A DNA stretch of 62,389 nucleotides, taken from positions 1 to 62,389 of the forward strand of contig JANBPT010000170.1 in the NCBI GenBank assembly GCA_027575765.1, in the 5' to 3' direction. The translations under genes and the position numbers were made by a program. Within the stretch, counting starts at the first letter, position 1, and each line of letters begins with the position of its first letter. The notes beneath the pieces are model-generated. The model was not told where the DNA came from. It did no database searches and saw only the letters and a list, made by a program, of their open reading frames with translations. Of the stretch, positions 12,325 to 23,730 are shown piece after piece. The stretch is from Tieghemiomyces parasiticus (lineage: Eukaryota > Kickxellomycota > Dimargaritomycetes > Dimargaritales > Dimargaritaceae).

Positions 12325-13612
12325 GGAAGTCCTGAATGTGCTACAATATAGGTGCAACAAAAAATTAGGAGAATTTCCAAGTCAAATGGTGTTGATTAAA
12401 TACAGTCTCCACCACTCTGTACCACTCGGCGAGCCCTTTCTATTCATCTATCAAAACAGGCCCTATAGCCATTTGGCTGGAGCCTGGCTAACTGCAATTG
12501 CAAGGCGTCCACGACCGCCTCCACCGTGCTGAACTTCTTGCCCCTCGGCCGCTGTTGATATTCCTGAACAGCCAGAAGTCGCAGGGGGCAAGATCAGGAC
12601 TGTAGGGAGGGGCTGGCAGAAGTTTTAGTTTAGAGTCGGAAATGTAGGTCTGGGTAGCTGCAGCACAATGCGGTGGTGCATTATCATGGTGAAGCCGCAG
12701 GGGGTGACGGTCCAGACTTCCTTGTGCCTCCACCCAGGCCTGGACTATGGGTTTCAGCCCGTATTCTACATAGAGTTTGGCGGAGACCTTGACACCAGGG
12801 GACTTGACACTCAGGTGTAATAGGCCACGCCTGGTAAAATAAATGGTCAGCATCACCTTGGGTGTGGTGTGGCCTTGGCGGGTCTCAGTTGGGACAGGGC
12901 CACCTTTAGGACACCACCTCCGGCAATTGGAGCCAGCAGGGGGATCGTAAAGGTACACCCAAGTCTCCTCACCTACAACGATGGAGTCCAGCAGGTAGTC
13001 ACTGGCCCCATCAAATTTCTCCAGGAACTCAGTGGCAAAATGTACCCGCTAGAGGTGCTGGCCGTTGGTGAGGTTGTGAGGGATCCAGTAATTGAAATAG
13101 CTATGTAGTTCCGGGTCTCTACGTAGGACATTGCACATGGTACTAGGAGAAGTATGACAGGCCCAGGCCAGCTGCTCAGCAAAAAGTCAAGGGTCTTCCC
13201 CCGGCCGTCTCAGGATTACGTCCCCGTAATATCCACCAATGTCATCTGATGGGCGACCTGAATAAGGGCCATCTGCAAAAGAGCAGTGACCTGTGCAAAA
13301 GCGAGCCAGCCACCTGTAGATGGTGGAGTGACTAGGGGCAGTCAAGCCCAGCTTGGAAGTCAAAACATTCAGAATAGTACTTGCCTTGCGGCCCTCCAGA
13401 TAGTAATTATAAATAAGGACCCATACATCACACCTGGTTAATTGAGGTGGAGTTAGGGCTTTAAAAAGCAGTCATGATAGATGGTTAAAAAAAGCAAGCT
13501 GTGAAGTCAAAAAGGGTTCAGTCCTGGAGTGGTTTATACTAATCAATTTGTCATTGTTAACTCTCTTAGGTTTCATCTGAAACAATGCGATCTGAGCCCT
13601 CCTGTCTAAAAT
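12325..13612 (-). mobile_element. mariner-like element, copy A
   Basis: A mariner/Tc1-superfamily DNA transposon of about 1.3 kb, transcribed on the minus strand. Homology to copy B (33.75-34.5 kb) continues outside the transposase on both sides, to about 12,340 and 13,600, so these limits approximate the ends. The flanks at about 12,325-12,402 and the reverse complement of about 13,534-13,612 resemble each other imperfectly (shared TTGATTA-like blocks), suggesting long degenerate terminal inverted repeats. Exact termini and the TA target duplication were not resolved. This is the best preserved of three copies in the window. Confidence 0.75.
12396..13471 (-). pseudogene. mariner transposase, copy A, inactivated
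   Basis: The minus strand encodes nearly a full mariner transposase: an N-terminal helix-turn-helix part (LTPPQLTRCDVW, STIYRWLARF), a GRPSDD linker, then the DDE core with ETWVYLYDP, HDNAPPH and YSPDLAPCDFWLF. The second and third catalytic Asp are separated by 34 residues, the DD34D mariner spacing. Inactivating changes: TGA at 13189-13187 (after GEDP), TAG at 13051-13049 (after NGQHL), a frameshift near the RGKKFS motif, and TGA at 12446-12444 where copy B has TGG. The first catalytic position reads GEE instead of the usual GDE, so Asp is replaced by Glu. The probable original stop is TAA at 12398-12396. The start codon is not clear. Confidence 0.85.
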
Positions 13613-15095
13613 CCTCACGATATTTTGTGGTATCTATAAAAGGCATAAGGTCACCCTCTCCCCAAATGGAAAGGGAATAGGTAGGTAGCTGAATTTCCTT
13701 ATATATAGAAAATAACGAGCCAAGGTTGCCGCCGCGGGTAAGCAGCCTCCACTGTGATATTCCTCTCACCGGAGCCGCTTTCCTATTGACATAGTAACCA
13801 CCTGCTGAAGTATAGCTAGTTTAAGTACTCCAAAAAGCCTGTTGTTTTAGGCCGCGCTTAACTACTCCCTACACAAAGAGTTCCAACAATTATAACTGGA
13901 GTAGAATGCAACCCCGCAGAACTCCAATACATGCTGGGTAGCTTGGTAAGGCGAGGGTAAAACTGCGCTAGACTCTGCCTAGTAGGCCAATTGCGTATAT
14001 TCGAATACCACAGCCTATAATTGCCCGGTCAATAGTTTGACTTTCCCATTACGCCTCCCCCCTCTACGCCAATATACAACCGAAGTTATCTGCGCTGACA
14101 CTGATAGATAGGCACAGATTAGGCCTCCTAACTAACCACAGACGATATATGGGAACGATCAACGTTAAGCTAGTCAGTAAGCAAAGTCGGAACATGACAC
14201 ATCCAGATAATATAGGTTTATCGTTGGCTAGTCGTAATCGAAAGCCGGGCCAATGCCAAGCTTTGTGAGGCACAGCCATGAGCCATAAGCCATCCTTTTC
14301 CCGGACCGTCCTCTGCAAACCCCTTTCCACCTCTGCACCCCGTTTCTTATCCATCATTCCCTGCCTTGGCCCATTGTGGTACCCACGGAGCAACCACCCG
14401 CTTCGCTAACCCAAGGCCTCCTCACAACGACTCGCCATATTCTTCTTAAAGTCCTCTGGCGGCCTCTAGAGCCCCCTGCTAGCTAGGCCATCGGACGCAG
14501 ATAAGCTGAAGAAACGCCCGTATCAAAAGGAACAGCATCCATACTACGATGACGACTTGTCCTTATTTTTCAAAAATTGTTTACTATACCCTCCCTTCCC
14601 CCCCCCCACTTCAAAATCTTACCCACCGCAGTCGTCGGAGCTTTTCACCTTGCTACAAATTTACTTCCTCGCCATTAACTATTCGCACGCCGTACTTGCA
14701 TGTAGCATATAGTACCCACCGGGGAGCGGTGGTAAGTCGAGACCCGAAGGCCTGGGTTTATTAAGAGAAATTTCAAGCTAGATAAAGGTGAATATTATTA
14801 AGTAGTTTCGTCGGCTTATATAGCCTGGTGAATGTGCCAGATCTATCGGGCCTCTCCGGTTTGAGCGGGTCAGTGGTTGGGCATGGCGACTTGGTGGGTA
14901 ACCATGGGTCACTTAGGCGGACTACTTATTGGTGCTAGGGAGGCTGGACTGTCCCTGCGAAGCGTCGTCGTGGCTTGCAGGGTCCTTGACGTAGTTTTCA
15001 GTCATCGGCTTTTGCGGATGCCGACAGGAGCCTACAAATAAAATAAAGGAGCTCAGATGACCCTCAGTCCCGCTTCAATTCACTGGTGGATATTC

Positions 15096-15112
15096 CACAC
15101 ACACACACACAC
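15096..15112. repeat. CA dinucleotide microsatellite
   Basis: About eight CA units in an intergenic spacer. No functional inference. Confidence 0.85.
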
Positions 15113-15450
15113 CCTAACCACTGATGAAAAAATAATACGAGCAAGAAACCCTCTACTTGCGGTTAATTGTAATATGGCTTATACCAATCTAAATTACCAC
15201 TGGCTTTTATAAGACAACAATTTCCGGCTCTGCGGGATACACTTCTAACACTAGATTATTACAAAAAAGAGAAAATGATAAAAAAAAAAAGGATATGTAG
15301 CGGTAGGAAGTGGTAATGAGCAGTGAATGTACGCTGGCGACCCCCGACAATATAGGGTATCTGAAAGAAAAAAAAAATGACACATCGCAACCAGAGGGGG
15401 GAAAGGCCAACAGCTTGCAAATAGTCCGAAACCACATCCTTATTCTGTCC

Positions 15451-15470
15451 TTCTTTTTTTAAAAAAAGAA
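15451..15470. other. T7A7 palindrome downstream of MCM4
   Basis: A perfect 20-nt palindrome with T7A7 at its centre and TTC/GAA arms, starting 47 nt after the MCM4 stop in the MCM4 sense direction. It could fold as a U:A hairpin in the 3' UTR or mark a cleavage and polyadenylation zone. Comparable palindromes follow DAP3 and the G-patch gene. Confidence 0.6.
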
Positions 15471-15516
15471 AGAAGAAAAGAAATAATTAACCCGACTCCA
15501 AAATAAAATTAATCAA

Positions 15517-18500
15517 TTAAAACATCATAGGCCCACCGGCCAGACGGCGAATCAGACGGTGCCCACGCTCACCGGTAATCTGGACATGTCCCTCCGTTTC
15601 CAATTCGCGCACGACCTGTTCAAAGTCCCGGGAGGGCACCTCAACGGACGACTGCTCGTTGAGTTCCTCCAGGGCGACGTGCCAGCGGGTAGCCGGGACC
15701 GATCGGTTCGTCAGCAACGTCAGCAGCTCCTTCTTCATATCGTCCAGGAACCGTCGGGCATGGGAACTGATCCCGGTCGCAATCAGGTCGAGGTCGATGG
15801 CCCCCGTCAGTGGGTCAGTCGCCGCGAGCTGGATACCGGTGCGTACCAGCCGGGCGGCCTCGTCGGCATCCTCAGCCTCCACGACGGTCGAAAAACGCAT
15901 GCGGGCGTGGGCCTCGGCGAGACGAATCATGGATTCCAGCTGTCGCGTGGTGCTACTAAACACCCGGGCGTTCCGCGAGTAGCCCAGTTTGCGCAGCTCT
16001 ACGTACTGGTTAGTCAACACCGCGCAGGCGTTCTCGGTGAGGACCGGGTGGATGTAGCGGCGAGCGTACGAAATGTAGCGCGTAAGCTGTTCGATGGATA
16101 GGATCGCCTGCGGGCCGTCGTCGCCGTCGCCGCCTGCTCCGGTGGGGGCCACAGATGGGGCGTCCTCGGTGTACAACGATACCAGGTGCTTGGCCAGACG
16201 ACGGTCCTCAAAATCGTCCACCTTGTCAATGAGCACAAACACCACATCGAAACGGGACAGCAGCGGAGGCGGAATGTTGGCATTTTCGGTGACCGACAGG
16301 TGACGCTGCCATTTGGACTCGCGCGGGTTGGCACTGGCTAGGATCGAGGTGCGGGCGTTGAGGGTGGCAATGATACCGGCCTTGGCGATCGACACGGTCT
16401 GCTGTTCCATCACCTCGTGCAGGATCGAGCGGGTGGTCTCGGACATCTTGTCAAACTCGTCGATGCAGCAGATGCCACCGTCACTGAGGACCAGCGCACC
16501 GCTCTCCAAGACCACCTGGCGGGTATCTGGGTCGCGCGTCACGTAGGCGGTAAGACCCACGGCCGAACTGCCCTTGCCAGACGTGTACACCCCGCGCGGC
16601 GCGATCTTGTGGGCGTACTTGAGCATCTGTGACTTACTGATACCAGGGTCGCCCACCAACAGCAGGTTGATGTCCCCACGCGACTTGGGAATAGCCTTCT
16701 CCTGGAATGTTTTGGTCGTCCCGCCAAAGAGCTGCAGTAGGATGGCCTTCTTGACATCTTCCATCTGAAAGATACTAGGCGCCAGTGACTGGGCTAGCTG
16801 CGCGTAAAGGTTGGAGCGCTTGGACGCGCGCTGAATTTCCTGCTCCTGCTCGGGAGTGAATCCTTGCTCCTGCTCCTCCTCCTGGAAGTCCACGACGAAC
16901 TCGTTCTCGCCCGTAATCTGGCGGTCGAGCTGCAGGCGCTGCTGACTGGATTTGCGCACGTGTACAACGTCGATGTAGGTCCGGAAGAGGGACTTCATGG
17001 AGCGATGGCGCGGGTTGGGCCGGACGGGTACGCCACGGAAGATACCTGTAATCTCCAGGCTGGTAGTAAAAAAAAAGAAACGTGGGAGAGGGAAGGGGGG
17101 TCGGCAGGGGATGATAATAGGACGAGGAGATGGGTTGGTTAGATCGATTTTCTCGAGAGAAAGTAGCTTCTCAAACTTAGCCGATAGGTGAGTAACAACC
17201 ATGGCATTGCGATGGCGCTCCAAGTGTCCACAGGATGGCCAAATAAGTAACTCTGACTTACCGGTCACCAGGCTTGGCTACATCCACCAGCTCGTCGTAC
17301 ATGCACAGAGCCACAGTGTGCGGAGTCTGGCCGTCGGGGATCACATCAGGGGTCTCCTGGAGACGGCACACCTGCTTATCGGCAAACTGGGACCGATTAT
17401 GAATGAGCTGCATGGTGCCATTGGAGTTGCAGATATCGCGCGGGCACTTGGTGGGCTCGGCGATACGGCCACGGTCGATGGACACGAGCATGGCGAAATC
17501 GCAGTTGCTACAGCGGAAGAAGGCCTGCTTCATGTCGGGGATGACGGCCGAGGACCGGATCATGAGGCCCTTGATGGACACCAGCTTGTCCATATCCCCA
17601 GGGTTCAGGTCGCGCATGTTGATGCTGCGCTCCAAATTGTAAGGCCGCACGGTGAGCTCCTGGCCGCCCGTGTACTCCAGGTCGCTGAAGAGCTCGTAGA
17701 AGGTCTGAGTGAGAACATGGTCCATCAGCGGGATGATCTCCTGCGGGTACTGTACCAGCTGGTGGTACAGTTTAACGCACCGTGGATAAGCCAGGAGGTT
17801 GTGGCAATTCAAGTTGAGGTTGTAGCTTTCAGCGTCGCGCATCTACACCGGGAGGAGAGTGATGATGAGGAGAATGGGGCGTAAAATAAGTCAGTGAACG
17901 GCGAGGGCAGTGATAAAAACTGGCATGGCGTGGCAGGGTGAGCAATTAGAGACGCTTGGGTTGCTCAGGGCCAGTGAAGACGAGTTGATGCGTCTGTCGT
18001 TGGTGGAAGGCCTACTGTATCCACATAAATAGCGGTGGCGACTCTGACTTACCTGCTGCAGGATCCGAGGGTAGTAAGGATCCTGGAAGTTGGGTTCCAG
18101 AGCACGGTGGCTCTCTTCGGGGCTCAGCTGATATTTGAGCTTATATTCCAGCAAAAAGTTATGGAACAGGGCCATGGACTCCTGGATATCGACGGTGGTT
18201 CCCCAGATGACACGCACGGTGGCCGACGGGTCCTCACCGGGGGCGGCGGGGGTGTCCAGATGACTGTGCAGCTCCGACGGGTTAGTGGCACTCATACCGC
18301 CACCAGGGGTATGAGGATGTAGGAACGGTGGACTCCCGAACCCACCTAGGCCTGTCGATTGGGGACCGCCGGGCGTCGCCGGGTCAGTGAACGGATGCGG
18401 GGTAAAAGGAGACTGTGAAGCGTAGGGTCCCGCCATCTGGCTAGAGGCCGGTGTCCCCGTCGTCATGCGTTGGCTGTTACCGATATAACTGCTCATCTCG

Positions 18501-18904
18501 CCACGCTGTGAGCTGTAGATCTGGCTAATTAAATATAGGAGCGTACAAATACATATATGTATATATTATGGTGACGGGAGCCAAGGTGGGAGTTGGAGGG
18601 GCGAGAAGTTAGAAGGTATTGTATCCGAGGTCAGACACTGACTCCCCAAGTCGATTGATAACAGTGAGCAGGGGACAATAGAGGCTGGGGCATGAGACCC
18701 GCCCTCCCTGGCCTGAGCGCGGGACTTTTCTGTAGTAACGTACCCTACACCCTGCGGGGTTGACGGGATCTGGCCGAGCTGCCAGGCACTGGGGGTCCCA
18801 GGCGGAAGGAACCCATCACCGGCATTGCCGGCAGGCCGCGAAGGTGAGGACGGGAACTCGCGGCCGTTACGGGGGCCGGGTTGAGAGTTGTCGCTGTTCA
18901 CCAT
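15517..18904 (-). CDS. MCM4: MCM4, DNA replication licensing helicase subunit
   Basis: Four exons on the minus strand: 18904-18744, 18512-18053, 17842-17262 and 17059-15517, giving 914 aa. Introns are 231, 210 and 202 bp with GTACGT, GTAAGT and GTAAGT donors. Mcm4 is one of six AAA+ subunits of the Mcm2-7 ring that is loaded at origins and unwinds DNA in the CMG helicase. The N-terminal 110 or so residues are Ser/Pro/Gly-rich, as in other Mcm4 proteins targeted by DDK and CDK. The zinc-binding cysteines are C318, C321, C340 and C345. Walker A is GDPGISKSQ (537-545), Walker B is CIDEFD (D601, E602), and the arginine finger is R670 in LLSRFD. Wording such as INMRDLNP, SIKGLMIRSS and IHNRSQFADKQ identifies Mcm4 among the paralogues. 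The first exon join is the least certain; it uses acceptor TCTACAG to give QGVGSQRGEM. Confidence 0.95.
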
Positions 18905-19903
18905 GGTTGAGCCAACGATGCTGAGGAGGTGCAATGGATTCTTGGATGAGGGAAATTAGGCGAGTGATGTGAGAGCAGGCTATCTATACAAGTCAACGGG
19001 GGGGATTCATAAGTAGTAGGTAAGCAAATGACCTAATTTCAGGGAAGGGAGGCATGCGAAGCAACGGTAAACAGGAAGGTCTGGGTGACCAGAGGTTACC
19101 CATGATGGGAGAGCGAAAAATCCCTTGACTGCAGTCTGGACACGGAGCATCGCAGCGAAATCAAAACAAACAGTGGGTGACCAACCAATTCGTCCCACGA
19201 TTGGGTGCCCAGTGGAAGGCAGTAAGGCAGTTGGAATCTGTTGCGATGGCTCCTGGGCACACGGGGGGAGATGGTAGGCACCGATGGAGGATTAGTACGG
19301 CGTCGGCTTTCGGCCACATCCCCTGACTTTGCTACATGTGTAGGAATCCGTGACCGTAATGGAAGTCCGATTTCGAGCAGCTGGGTCATCTAAGGCCCGC
19401 CGCTATTCGAAGTGAGGGGCGAAGTGGTCTGATTGGTTTACTATAGACGGAGGAGCCCCTCTCAACCCCTGGAAGGGCCTTTCACAGTAAGCCGAGGGAT
19501 CAGAGGACGCTGCCACTGCCACAGCACTTCACAAGACATGCGATTAGTTGGCCCGCCATGCGGTTTGCACTAACTACTGGGAAGTCACTTGATGATACTC
19601 TGTGGTGTTGTGCTTAAAATATGATGTTCGTTTTTGGGTTCAATCCAAGACTACTAGTTGACCGTCAGATCCAGAAATTGAAGGGGAGGGGAGAATTTAT
19701 CACACATATAGAGAGAGAGGGGGGGGGATAACGGGGCCGTGGAAAAAGGTGGTGGGCTAAATTAAAATAGATATAAAATAAAAGGTGAGAAATGTTGGAG
19801 TACCAAGGAGGACGAGGAAGTAACGAGACGAGCGTCTTAGCACCACGGCCCACATGAGAAAGGTGGCAGCAGCACTGGAAGTTGGGTTCACCGCGTCACC
19901 TTA
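18905..19903. other. spacer between MCM4 start and desaturase end
   Basis: Holds the MCM4 promoter side and the desaturase 3' flank. A 97-codon minus-strand frame at 19096-19389 has no recognisable features. A GA repeat plus G run at about 19,709-19,727 and A/T-rich DNA at 19,740-19,790 probably belong to the desaturase 3' untranslated region. Confidence 0.45.
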
Positions 19904-21106
19904 TTATTGAGCTTTCTTCTTGTCACTACCACTGGTAAGTCCGGGCACCTTAAAGAAGCGACGGCCCACCAAATGGTCCCGGTAGAACCGGACGGCACGG
20001 CTCTGGGGGGACAGGATGGTGTCGGTGATAAACATCCAGAGGACGCGGGCCCAGGAGGTGTGGTAGGCCAAGGTGTTGTAGAACTCCGGAGCGGTCTCGC
20101 GCACGGCCGGCAGCCTGGACCACGGCACTTTGACAAAGTCGTGGTGCTCGTTGTGGAAGCCAATGTTCATGAAGAGCTTGTTCCCGGAGCCATAGTACGA
20201 GTAGGTCTCCTGGCCGTCGTTGAAAGTGTAGTGCTCTTGGATGAAGTGGACGGCACCAATGTGCAGGCCGTAGCCCATCCACAGCGACAGGAACAGATAC
20301 AGAAAACCGACGGGGCCGCAGTAGAGCCAGACCAAAATGTCGGTGCAGATGGTGAAGAAGATATTGATAATCTCCCAGGGCGTCAGGCGCTTGCCCTGAG
20401 CGGCACCGCGCACGACGTACATGAGCGGGTAGCAAAACACCCAAAACACCTTGAGGAAGGGGTGGTTACCAATGACCTTGAGCTCCCAGTCGAGTGGGAG
20501 GTCGGGGTCCTTGCCAATCACGCCCTGGTACGTGTGGTGCTCCAGGTGATGGCGCCGGAAAGACATGGCGATAGGGAATACAATGCCTACGTTGGCGCAC
20601 AGGCCCACCAGCCGGTTGACAAAGTGGTTAGGGTGGGCCAACGAGTGGCACGTCTCGTGGATGATGACACCGTACAGGCTGGTGAAGGAACCGCCAACGA
20701 CGTAGGCGGTGGCCAGCATGGTCCAGGTGTACCCGACCAGCACGCGGCCAAACAGGTAGGCCAGGCCCACTTGGGCGGCGGCGGCGGCGATCGTGATCCA
20801 CATGGTAGAAGTATCAGAGCCATACAGTTCCTTAATCTCGGGATGCTTCTGCAGGATGGCGTTCTTGCGCTTGATGTGGGGCTCGTCCAGGTCGTCGATG
20901 GCAAAGTAGGTATCCCGGCCGGGCACCGACCGCTCCCAGTCGCCCAGGTACAAAGGGTGGCGGGGGTCATTCTGGACGTTCTCGATGGTCACCTTGGGCA
21001 GTTCTTCTGCCGAGGCCGGGGAGTCGGAGGGCGCGGCGTCGGCGCCCTTCAGATCGACGACCTTGGCAGGCCGGGAACCGGCGGTGACGGTGGCACTCTG
21101 GGTCAT
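19904..21106 (-). CDS. DES1: sphingolipid delta(4)-desaturase (dihydroceramide desaturase)
   Basis: A single exon encoding 400 aa. This ER membrane di-iron enzyme introduces the 4,5-trans double bond of ceramide, which in fungi feeds glucosylceramide synthesis. All three histidine boxes are present: HETCHSLAH (about 150-158), RRHHLEHH (about 184-191) and GFHNEHHDF (about 316-324). Hydrophobic segments flank them in the usual fatty-acid-hydroxylase/desaturase pattern. The N-terminal sphingolipid-desaturase segment with the conserved DWERS, HPLYLGDW and PEIKELYG wording is intact. The start is the ATG at 21106-21104 (MTQSATV); the frame extends upstream only through non-ATG codons. The C-terminus ends in basic SDKKKAQ, which could act as a di-lysine-like ER signal. 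No breaks are seen. Confidence 0.95.
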   Translation of the reverse strand: MTQSATVTAGSRPAKVVDLKGADAAPSDSPASAEELPKVTIENVQNDPRHPLYLGDWERSVPGRDTYFAIDDLDEPHIKRKNAILQKHPEIKELYGSDTSTMWITIAAAAAQVGLAYLFGRVLVGYTWTMLATAYVVGGSFTSLYGVIIHETCHSLAHPNHFVNRLVGLCANVGIVFPIAMSFRRHHLEHHTYQGVIGKDPDLPLDWELKVIGNHPFLKVFWVFCYPLMYVVRGAAQGKRLTPWEIINIFFTICTDILVWLYCGPVGFLYLFLSLWMGYGLHIGAVHFIQEHYTFNDGQETYSYYGSGNKLFMNIGFHNEHHDFVKVPWSRLPAVRETAPEFYNTLAYHTSWARVLWMFITDTILSPQSRAVRFYRDHLVGRRFFKVPGLTSGSDKKKAQ

Positions 21107-21600
21107 GGTGCCCACCGAAAAGTGATGAAGGGGCGGGAGAAGTTGAGATGAAGACAAGAGTCAGGTCGTTATACGCGCATAGGTTAGGCGAAGGAGCAAG
21201 GAAAAGCAATGGACTGTCCCCGATGGGAAAGGGCAGCCGTGGGTGTAGACTGGGAGAGGTAAATAAAAATATAAAAAAATAGGACCGACTAGCAAGATAG
21301 GAAGGTAGGGGCTAGTAGAGGGCTGAGCAAGGAGTAGGCTTCGAAGCGCGGCGCAGAGGGGGTATTTGAAGTGGAACAGGGGAGGGGGGTTCAGACGGTG
21401 AGCCAACGAGAGGGGCGGTGCGAAAAAAGAAAAAAATAGGCCAGGCGGATATCCCGACGAGTCGCATGGCCCCACTTGCAGCGAACGCCAAGGGCCAATG
21501 GGAAGCGAGCGAGGGGGTGTAGAATAGCGCGGGTGGTGACGGCTGGAGGACGTACGGCCGAGCGGGCAGAATGTTTGGACGATGGGGCGACGGGTGGGTC
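21107..21600 (-). promoter_or_regulatory. desaturase promoter and polypyrimidine leader
   Basis: Read on the desaturase strand, the 500 bases upstream of the ATG are dominated by C and T. A TATA-like A/T block occurs at about 21,261-21,280 (TATATTTTTA on the minus strand), 155-175 bases upstream of the start codon. Confidence 0.4.
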
Positions 21601-23730
21601 GTACACGCTGGCGGCTAAGGGAGCGAGAGTGGGGGGAACGATGGGAGGAGCAGGCTGGCATGGAAGCAGGTGTCGGGCGGCGGCGATCATCCCACCCGCG
21701 CAGCCGAGTGCAAGGAAGGCCCGGCGAGGGTGCTGGGGAGCTTTCCGGGACCATGCGTAATTAATGAGGGCCCGGATAGTATGCCGCGCACAGTCCAAGG
21801 CAGTGGGGCGGCAGCCGGACGTCCAGAGGGCGTTGGCGGGAATGCACCGCCGTTCCGATGGCTCCGATTCCTTGGGCCTCTAGTCCGGAACGGCCGGCGT
21901 CCGCAGTAATGCCGCGGAACACAATGGCGAGGGACTCAGGGGTATGATTCAGCCCTAACGATTCGGCTGGCGCGGCGTCCGCCGCGGGCAGGAGCCAATA
22001 TGAAACCTTGGTTTAGGGTCGATGTCAAAGGGGACGTGCCGAGGGGGTGGAAGTGCCCGGTAAGGGGGGTCGCGGCCCAGGGTGCTCCTCCCTAGTGGCT
22101 TCCTACCGGAGCAGGCCCCATCGCCCTGTTGTGGAGCGGGCAGCAGGCGCCTGGGGCCAGGCGACGGTGGTGAGCTGGTTCTGAGAGCGCAGAGCGGCCT
22201 TGCCCTCCACCTGGCAGATGGGTTGGCGGCTCTCATGTTGGCTTCAGGAGGGCGTAGGTGCGGGTGGCGGCGGTACGCGGCGCGGCTGAAGGGATGCAGC
22301 GGCAAAGGGCGCTCCTACAAACCCGCCAAGCCCGCGGCAGTAACCCTGGGCTGTAGCATAGGCACTACATGTCATTCTGGCCGGGCCGCTCGCGGACTGC
22401 CAAACCGAGAGGCTGCCGATCCAACAGCCAACGCAGGCATCTGCTGGGCTGGGCCGGCCCGGCCAATAGCATGCAGCCGGGGGCACGGCCGGCCAAACAA
22501 TCTCCAGCTTCCAAGCTGTGGGATTGACTAACGTGTAGAATTCTTTAGCTTCTATTGGAAGTATCCGTAGACAGCTCGCGCGGCTTGCAGTGGAGGTGGC
22601 ATGTGGGAGTTTCTGCTCTGCAACGTCCCGCCGATTGTGGACCCGCCCTCCTAACCAGGAAGATGCACGATTGACCGGGCCGGGCTAGTAGTCCCGCTGC
22701 ACCGTGGCAGCCGTTTCTCCAGGCCTGCGTGGTAGCAGGCAGACCTGAGAGCGGGCGGCGGCTTTGCCCGTTGTGCTTGGGGATGAATGTGGTACCCCCG
22801 TCAGCCTCTCTCTCTCCCCATCCGTACCTCCCCGACACTATCGGAAGCCGCCGGCTCCCTTACTCCCGGCCCGAGCCGGGCATAGCTGCGAAGATGTACA
22901 ATGGAAAGAGGGGCTCCCGATCGCAAACCTGTAGCCGTGTCGCACCTGCCAGCTGTCACGCAACGGCGTCACAAGCGGGTCCAATCATGGCTATCCTTTG
23001 GCGGTGACTCCACCTCGCCCCATCCCCATAGCTAGCCTCGGTTGACGAGCTGTCGCCCCCGCCATTTAAGCGCCAGCCCTTGTCGCTCCGGGCACAAAAC
23101 AACGGTTGTTCGCCTCGAGACTGCCTACCGATTTACGCTTGTGCATAACCCTACCGCGCGGTACTAGGCCGCAAGAATCCTCTCAAATTCATGTCGGTTT
23201 ATGGGCCGAGGGGCCGAGCCCGCCCTGCCAGGGTCCAGCACTAGCCACTTCCTAGATGGTAGCCCGTTAAGGCGGGCTGAAACCACAGAAAACCTGGCAC
23301 GCCGCACTTCGAGACGCCGCGTAGGCCTACGAGGGGCACTTCCTTCCCTTACCCCGCAAAGACCCCGCTCCCGTATTTCTCGCAGTCAAGGCTTCTCGAG
23401 GGGGAAACATCAAGAAACTAAACTTACGTACGTAGTGCCCTTGCATCACCTGCGCCATCTTGCATACGCCTGCGCGGCTTGATCGGCCGGGTACCATACA
23501 GCCTGTGGAGCTACTTGTCTCACAGGCAGGTCATGTAAAATCAAACTTTCTGGGCCAAAGCTCGGCGGTGCACACTCCCACCCCTAACACACGCCATCTC
23601 AGACCAGCTCGGCCCTCGCCAGGCGTGCACCACCTACTTCGCCTGCTTACTCACCAACCGATCCTACGCATTTGTCGACACGCGGCATTCCTTTTGCCAT
23701 TTCACAACCCATTTACCCTTTACTGTCGCC
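21601..23730. other. GC-rich divergent intergenic region
   Basis: Separates the divergently transcribed desaturase and thioesterase genes. It is GC- and CpG-rich with no recognisable protein. Several 90-200-codon frames on both strands follow from low stop density in GC-rich DNA. Pyrimidine-rich DNA at about 23,560-23,730 is the likely thioesterase leader. Confidence 0.5.

Larger units (their letters stand above)
13613..15516. other. intergenic spacer
   Basis: Lies between mariner copy A and the 3' end of MCM4. No convincing gene is visible. A 10-C run sits at 14598-14607 and a short CA microsatellite at 15096-15112. The last 70 bases before the MCM4 stop are A/T-rich and hold the palindrome listed separately. 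Confidence 0.5.

Noticed and set aside
12401..12440. Candidate terminal inverted repeat of mariner copy A starting at TACAG
   Set aside because: Comparison with copy B shows this stretch encodes the last transposase residues (RVVQS region), so the true end lies further out.
15451..15470. Bacterial-type rho-independent terminator
   Set aside because: The genes are eukaryotic with introns; the palindrome is reported as a 3'-flank element of unknown role.
19907..21151. 414-codon plus-strand frame antisense to the desaturase
   Set aside because: Shadow of the GC-rich desaturase codons; Val/Gly/His-rich without motifs, while the minus strand has all three histidine boxes.
21161..21754. 197-codon minus-strand frame upstream of the desaturase
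   Set aside because: Lies in the polypyrimidine promoter; Pro/Ser/Leu-rich with no recognisable domain.
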